A stretch of 64,000 nucleotides of DNA from Metridium senile (Eukaryota; Cnidaria; Anthozoa; Actiniaria; Metridiidae). The notes below the pieces were generated by a model that did no database searches, was not told where the DNA came from, and saw only the letters and a list, made by a program, of their open reading frames with translations. Both the position numbers and the translations under genes were made by a program. Every line of letters starts with the position of its first letter. Within the stretch, counting starts at the first letter, position 1. Below, one piece after another: positions 60,544 to 64,000 of this stretch. Location of the stretch: positions 13,563,655-13,627,654 of the forward strand of contig OX459104.1 in the NCBI GenBank assembly GCA_949775045.1. Direction: 5' to 3'.

Positions 60544-61713
60544 AGGAAAAACTCCAATACGTCATGGAATAATGATTTGGTATAATATAAATAAAGAAAA
60601 ATAAAAAAAAAACAAGAACTGTTTCTGATTTATTGTTGTTAGAATATTTTAAAATATATTAAAAACTAACCACACCCTATTTCCATTGTTTAATGTAGGC
60701 TTTGAATTTTAAGTCTCGGGACAGGTTTTCAATTTTGAATTCAAGACCTGCATCAGGTATTTTTGCCAAGTTAGTCATATACAAAAACATTTGAGAGTTT
60801 TGAAATTTTGAAATTCAATGCACATTTATTTGAGATTTTAGACACACACTAGAAGTCTTAAAACTAAAGGAATTGACTATTCTAACCTTTAAAAATCGCA
60901 ATTGAAATCTTGCGAATTGACCCTACCGAGCCTCGAAACCTAAACCCTTCGCATCTTACAGTCCATTCACTTACCACTATGCTATCCGGTATTTCGTTGA
61001 AAATGAAGGAATTTTAAGAAGCTTTATCTCAGCACAGCTACTGTTCGACGTAAATTTGATGCAAACATAAATTATTCGATATAAATTAAATCCGATTATT
61101 TGAGTTCCCATTTCCAGAATTTTTGCATTGAAACAATAAAAATAGGGTTTGGTTAGTTTTTAAACAACTTCAAACGCACGGGCTCGGGTTTCCATTGAAA
61201 TTAAAGACCTCGGAATTTAAATGCAAACCCTCGCCCTAGCGTTTGAACCTTTATCTATTGACCTTGAATATCCATCTATCCCTCCATGTACTACTAATTT
61301 CCTTCTAAAAACAAATAAATTAAAATTTTAAATCCAAGATTTCTATTATTGGAATGATTCACTATAGCTAGTCAAAGTTATTTAATACTTATATAGCTAA
61401 TCAAATTAACTTCGTCGCTGAAACAAGCCTAAAGCCTAATCTTGAGAGCAAAAGTGGTCATGGGATTTTAAAATTTCATGAGTTTTAAAGATTCCTAAAC
61501 CGTAATTTGTGTTTTTGTTTCCACTGAGGAACACTTGCAAATACACGTTGAATGTTTTACACGCTTTGCACGCCTCATTCGCTTCGATAAAATATATGCC
61601 ACGATCCCTTTCGGTCTGACGATTAGGCTTTAGGCATTACAAATAAGCGAAAACGTTAATTGAATTAGCTATATTATACCAACTCATTATTCCATGACGT
61701 ATTGGAGTTTTTC

Positions 61714-62357
61714 CTTACCGTATCAACTTGTGGTGACCTTCGATGTGCCAAAGAGCATTGGGACTGCTTACGCTGTATTGACGCCTTTCTGTAGCGCACA
61801 ACCATCGAACCACTGTACCTGCAGGATCAATACGTTTCATACTTTCTCGGACACGCAATTGCTGAACAAAAATTCCTCTCGACATTAAGTGCCCAAGCAT
61901 CATGCGATATCCAGAATTAGGAAATTTAAGCTAATATTACGAACAGTATCATCTAATGTACGATCATCAATGTCGGTAAAATATCGACTTGTGTTTACAT
62001 TAAAACCTTTTTAAAGTTTTAAAAGTCGTTTGTGTATACGGGCCATGTCAACAGCTTTAAATCCATTGTCAGATAAATATGACAACTGATCCTGCGTTAT
62101 GTGAATCCTTGGCCTTCCAGGTAAGCCAGAGTACTTGAAATCTGAATTAAAGGAAGTGCTTATTGCTGATTTCTCCTCCTCTTTGAGCTAGTATTAATCG
62201 GAACTCCTACTAAATTAACAGATGCAAGTTGAACTGAGTGGCCGTATAAAAGGTTTGCACGAGTAACTAAATTATTCAATTCGTCTGGAGCTGTATTGCA
62301 ATTCAAAGCTTTGAAAATGGTCGATCATTTGTAGGAAATGTTGAATCCGTCTTAAAA
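61714..62357 (-). pseudogene. Integrase-core transposon protein, N-terminal half (right arm)
   Basis: Inverted copy of the left-arm fragment, again ending at ALWHIEGHHKLIR. A few changes separate the arms (RIDPAG versus RIDLAG; ALWHIEG versus ALWNIEG), so the arms have diverged slightly since the inverted duplication. Confidence 0.65.
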
Positions 62358-62455
62358 ACATCCTTTTGCATCAGTGACCGACATTTTGTTTACTTCCCAT
62401 ACCTCAGCCGCGCTTTGACCTAGATCCCACGACCAGCCATAAACACAGGAAGCCC

Positions 62456-62730
62456 AAATCAAAAAAATGTCAACTTGAAAAAGATATCAACTTGAAAAAA
62501 ATGTCAACTTGAAAAAAATATCAACTTGAAAAAAATGTCAACTTGAAAAATATTATCAACTTGAAAAACGAATGTCGAACTTAAAAAAACGAATGTCAAC
62601 TTGAAACAAATGTCGACTTGATAAAAGTATCAACTTGAAAAACGAATGTCGAACTTGAAAAACGAATGTCGAACTTGAACAACGAATGTCAACTTGAAAA
62701 ACGAATGTCGAACTTGTCGAATTTTGACAC
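62456..62730. repeat. Tandem array of AACTTGAAAAA-type repeats
   Basis: About 15 irregular copies of a 16-20 base motif ATGTCAACTTGAAAAA (variants ATATCAACTTG and GAATGTCGAACTTGAA) follow the right end of the foldback. Only one or two copies exist at the left end. The open frames rich in FVFQVDIR are its reverse translation. Confidence 0.8.
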
Positions 62731-62904
62731 GAAAAACGCGCCATAGTATATTTGCAGGGAAACTGTCGTGTTTGTTTGACGAGTGCTCGCTTTCGTTTTC
62801 ATTCAGCTTCAATCGCTCATTTAGCAATTGTTGTTTGACCTAAACTCCACAAAAAGTGATAAAATAGTAAACACATGGAGCAAGAACGATTTGTAAACTT
62901 TGAA

Positions 62905-63820
62905 ATTTCATCGGAGCATAACCACAGGCTTCCCACATCCCAATTCGTTCTGGGCTTCCTGTGGTGGGAAACCTACCCGAAAAATTAATCCTATATTAAC
63001 CATATTCGCATAATCATAATGTGTTTGTTGCTTCATCGAAATTATGCTTTCGTACTGGGATCTGTCAAGTCTTGTGTCCCTTTGGAATCCCAAGAATGCA
63101 AACGTCAACGAATATGAATATACCAGCCCTACTCCGCCAGCTAAATTTGTCACAAAAACAGTTCCGGCTAGCGGGAGGAAGTGACAAATTTAGCTGGCGG
63201 GGGTAGGGCTGGGTAGCGTATTCGTTGACGTTTTGCATTCTTGGGATTCCAAAAGGACACAAGACTTGACAGATCCCAGTACGAAAGTATAATTTCGATG
63301 TTAGAAGCTTTTTTTCGATGCTTTTTATTTGAGCTTTGTGTTTCAAACTCTGGCTGAGGTCTGTGTGATTATCATAAATGTGTGTGCCAGAGTTTTGGGA
63401 GAATAGGATTAATTTTTCGGGTAGATTTTGAAAATAATATGAGCGTGATTGGTGGCCGTAGCCGCCAGAGTTGCCTGCCTTGTGTTTTTTCCCCCTTCAT
63501 TGGGGAGAGTGTGTTTGCTGCCGAATAAATCGCTTTAAAAAAGCTTTAAAATGCATCGCAGGGCAACATAAACCACAAATTCGTAAACAAGAAACATTAA
63601 ACTTTATTTTGGAACAGTAAAGTAAAATCTAAAAGAAAAAAAAGAACGTGAATATCGAAGTTTAATATGACCAACTTTGAACGAATTTACCAACGGCTTT
63701 AAGCCGTCCCACCACAGGAAGCCCAGAACGAATTGGGATGGTGGGGAGCCTGTGGGATTACATAGACAGTCTCGAAAACAAAAGGACTTAGAAAATAGAT
63801 ATAGAATTGTTGGAAAGTTT
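62905..63820. mobile_element. Palindromic element with CCACAGGCTTCCC ends
   Basis: The left end (about 62921-62970) contains CCCAATTCGTTCTGGGCTTC and CTGTGGTGGG. The right end (about 63708-63762) is its inverse. It splits the conserved GTAAACTTT/TTTTGACGAC site seen in units 1 and 2. An inner inverted repeat lies at 63041-63297. The shared GGGCTTCCTGTG motif links its ends to those of the foldback next door. Confidence 0.62.
63041..63297. repeat. Inner inverted repeat, about 115-base arms
   Basis: The left arm 63041-63154 (TTTCGTACTGGGATCTGTCA...) is inverted at 63180-63297 around a 25-base spacer. The centre reads GTGACAAATTTAGCTGGCGG on the right side. Confidence 0.75.
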
Positions 63821-64000
63821 TTTGACGACCCAGAGCGAGGAGCAAGAAGTCAACGAAGTTCCACAAGAACCAGATAAACTCTAGCAGAGTTCATTCGCTC
63901 TGTGAGACGAGAAAAGACGGAGGAGATTACGAGCCGCCAAGTCTGATTTCAGGCTTTGAAAGATACTTGAGACGAAGAAAGTACCCCGCTATAATAACAA

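Larger units (their letters stand above)
59771..62491. mobile_element. Foldback element with inverted integrase halves
   Basis: A perfect inverted end of about 48 bases starts GTTGATATCTTTTTCAAGTT and then GATTTGGGCTTCCTGTGT. The arms continue to about 60600 and 61670, roughly 820 bases each, around a unique 1.07-kb centre. Each arm carries the same broken integrase fragment in opposite orientation. In units 1 and 2 the site reads GATGTTTTTCACTTGTGAG, and about 60 bases there were lost. Confidence 0.72.
51969..64000. repeat. Tandem segmental duplication, unit 3 (cut by window end)
   Basis: Third direct repeat, truncated by the window edge. The last bases match unit 1 near 16830-16850, so the PAN exon would be expected several hundred bases past the end. 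It contains unit-specific insertions at 57010-58668, 59771-62491 and 62905-63820. It also has deletions relative to unit 1 in the discoidin-1 to exon 5 intron. Confidence 0.88.
59167..64000. other. Intron 2 of copy 3, disrupted
   Basis: The ancestral intron sequence (59167-59768, 62750-62902, 63820-64000) is split by two insertions. No exon of the host gene is found here. Confidence 0.6.

Noticed and set aside
62556..62827. Phe/Val/Arg-rich frames on the minus strand
   Set aside because: They are translations of the AACTTGAAAAA tandem array.

Overview
This is an AT-rich, intron-bearing, transposon-dense animal genome window. The coding sequence consists of secreted PAN/apple, EGF-like and coagulation factor 5/8 type C (discoidin) domains. 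A Cys-rich module of a kind common in cnidarian extracellular proteins sits between them. The mobile elements (integrase-core remnants, RT-plus-restriction-like-endonuclease LINEs, TTAA-flanked palindromic elements) also fit a cnidarian. Coral, anemone or hydrozoan cannot be separated from this sequence alone. I saw no bacterial genes, rRNA, tRNA or CRISPR array.

The window is a tandem array of three copies of one large unit: 1-29956, 29957-51968 and 51969 to past the end. The start of each unit matches window position 1. Each unit carries one gene on the minus strand. I rebuilt the gene from splice sites that agree in all copies and keep phase. The exon order is: signal peptide (28 codons), PAN/apple, short EGF-like, two exons forming a Cys-rich module, two exons forming discoidin domain 1, and a last exon holding discoidin domain 2 and the stop. 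Copy 1 predicts 586 aa (CDS 1375-21181) and copy 2 predicts 581 aa (31091-41221). Copy 3 (53125-59166) has its six 3' exons here; the PAN and signal-peptide exons should lie just beyond 64000.

The three genes are nearly identical in the signal-peptide, EGF and first-discoidin exons. They differ sharply in the second discoidin domain, mainly in loops expected to form its ligand-binding face, and in exon 5. By eye those two exons differ more than the adjoining introns, with mostly amino-acid-changing substitutions. That pattern suggests diversifying selection on a family of secreted recognition proteins and is the most interesting signal here.

Most of the remaining sequence is introns and spacers filled with mobile elements. 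Comparing the units gives empty sites for many insertions. There are four palindromic elements inserted at TTAA, one element with a 6-bp TTTAGG duplication and a duplicated integrase helix-turn-helix fragment, and TA-flanked small palindromes. There is also a tRNA-like SINE with an 11-bp duplication, three LINE 3' pieces and one LINE fragment with an endonuclease domain. Further elements are a THAP-bearing palindrome, a 2.5-kb palindrome, and a foldback in copy 3 whose two arms each carry the same broken integrase N-terminal half. Several microsatellites and a 70-bp minisatellite differ in length between units.
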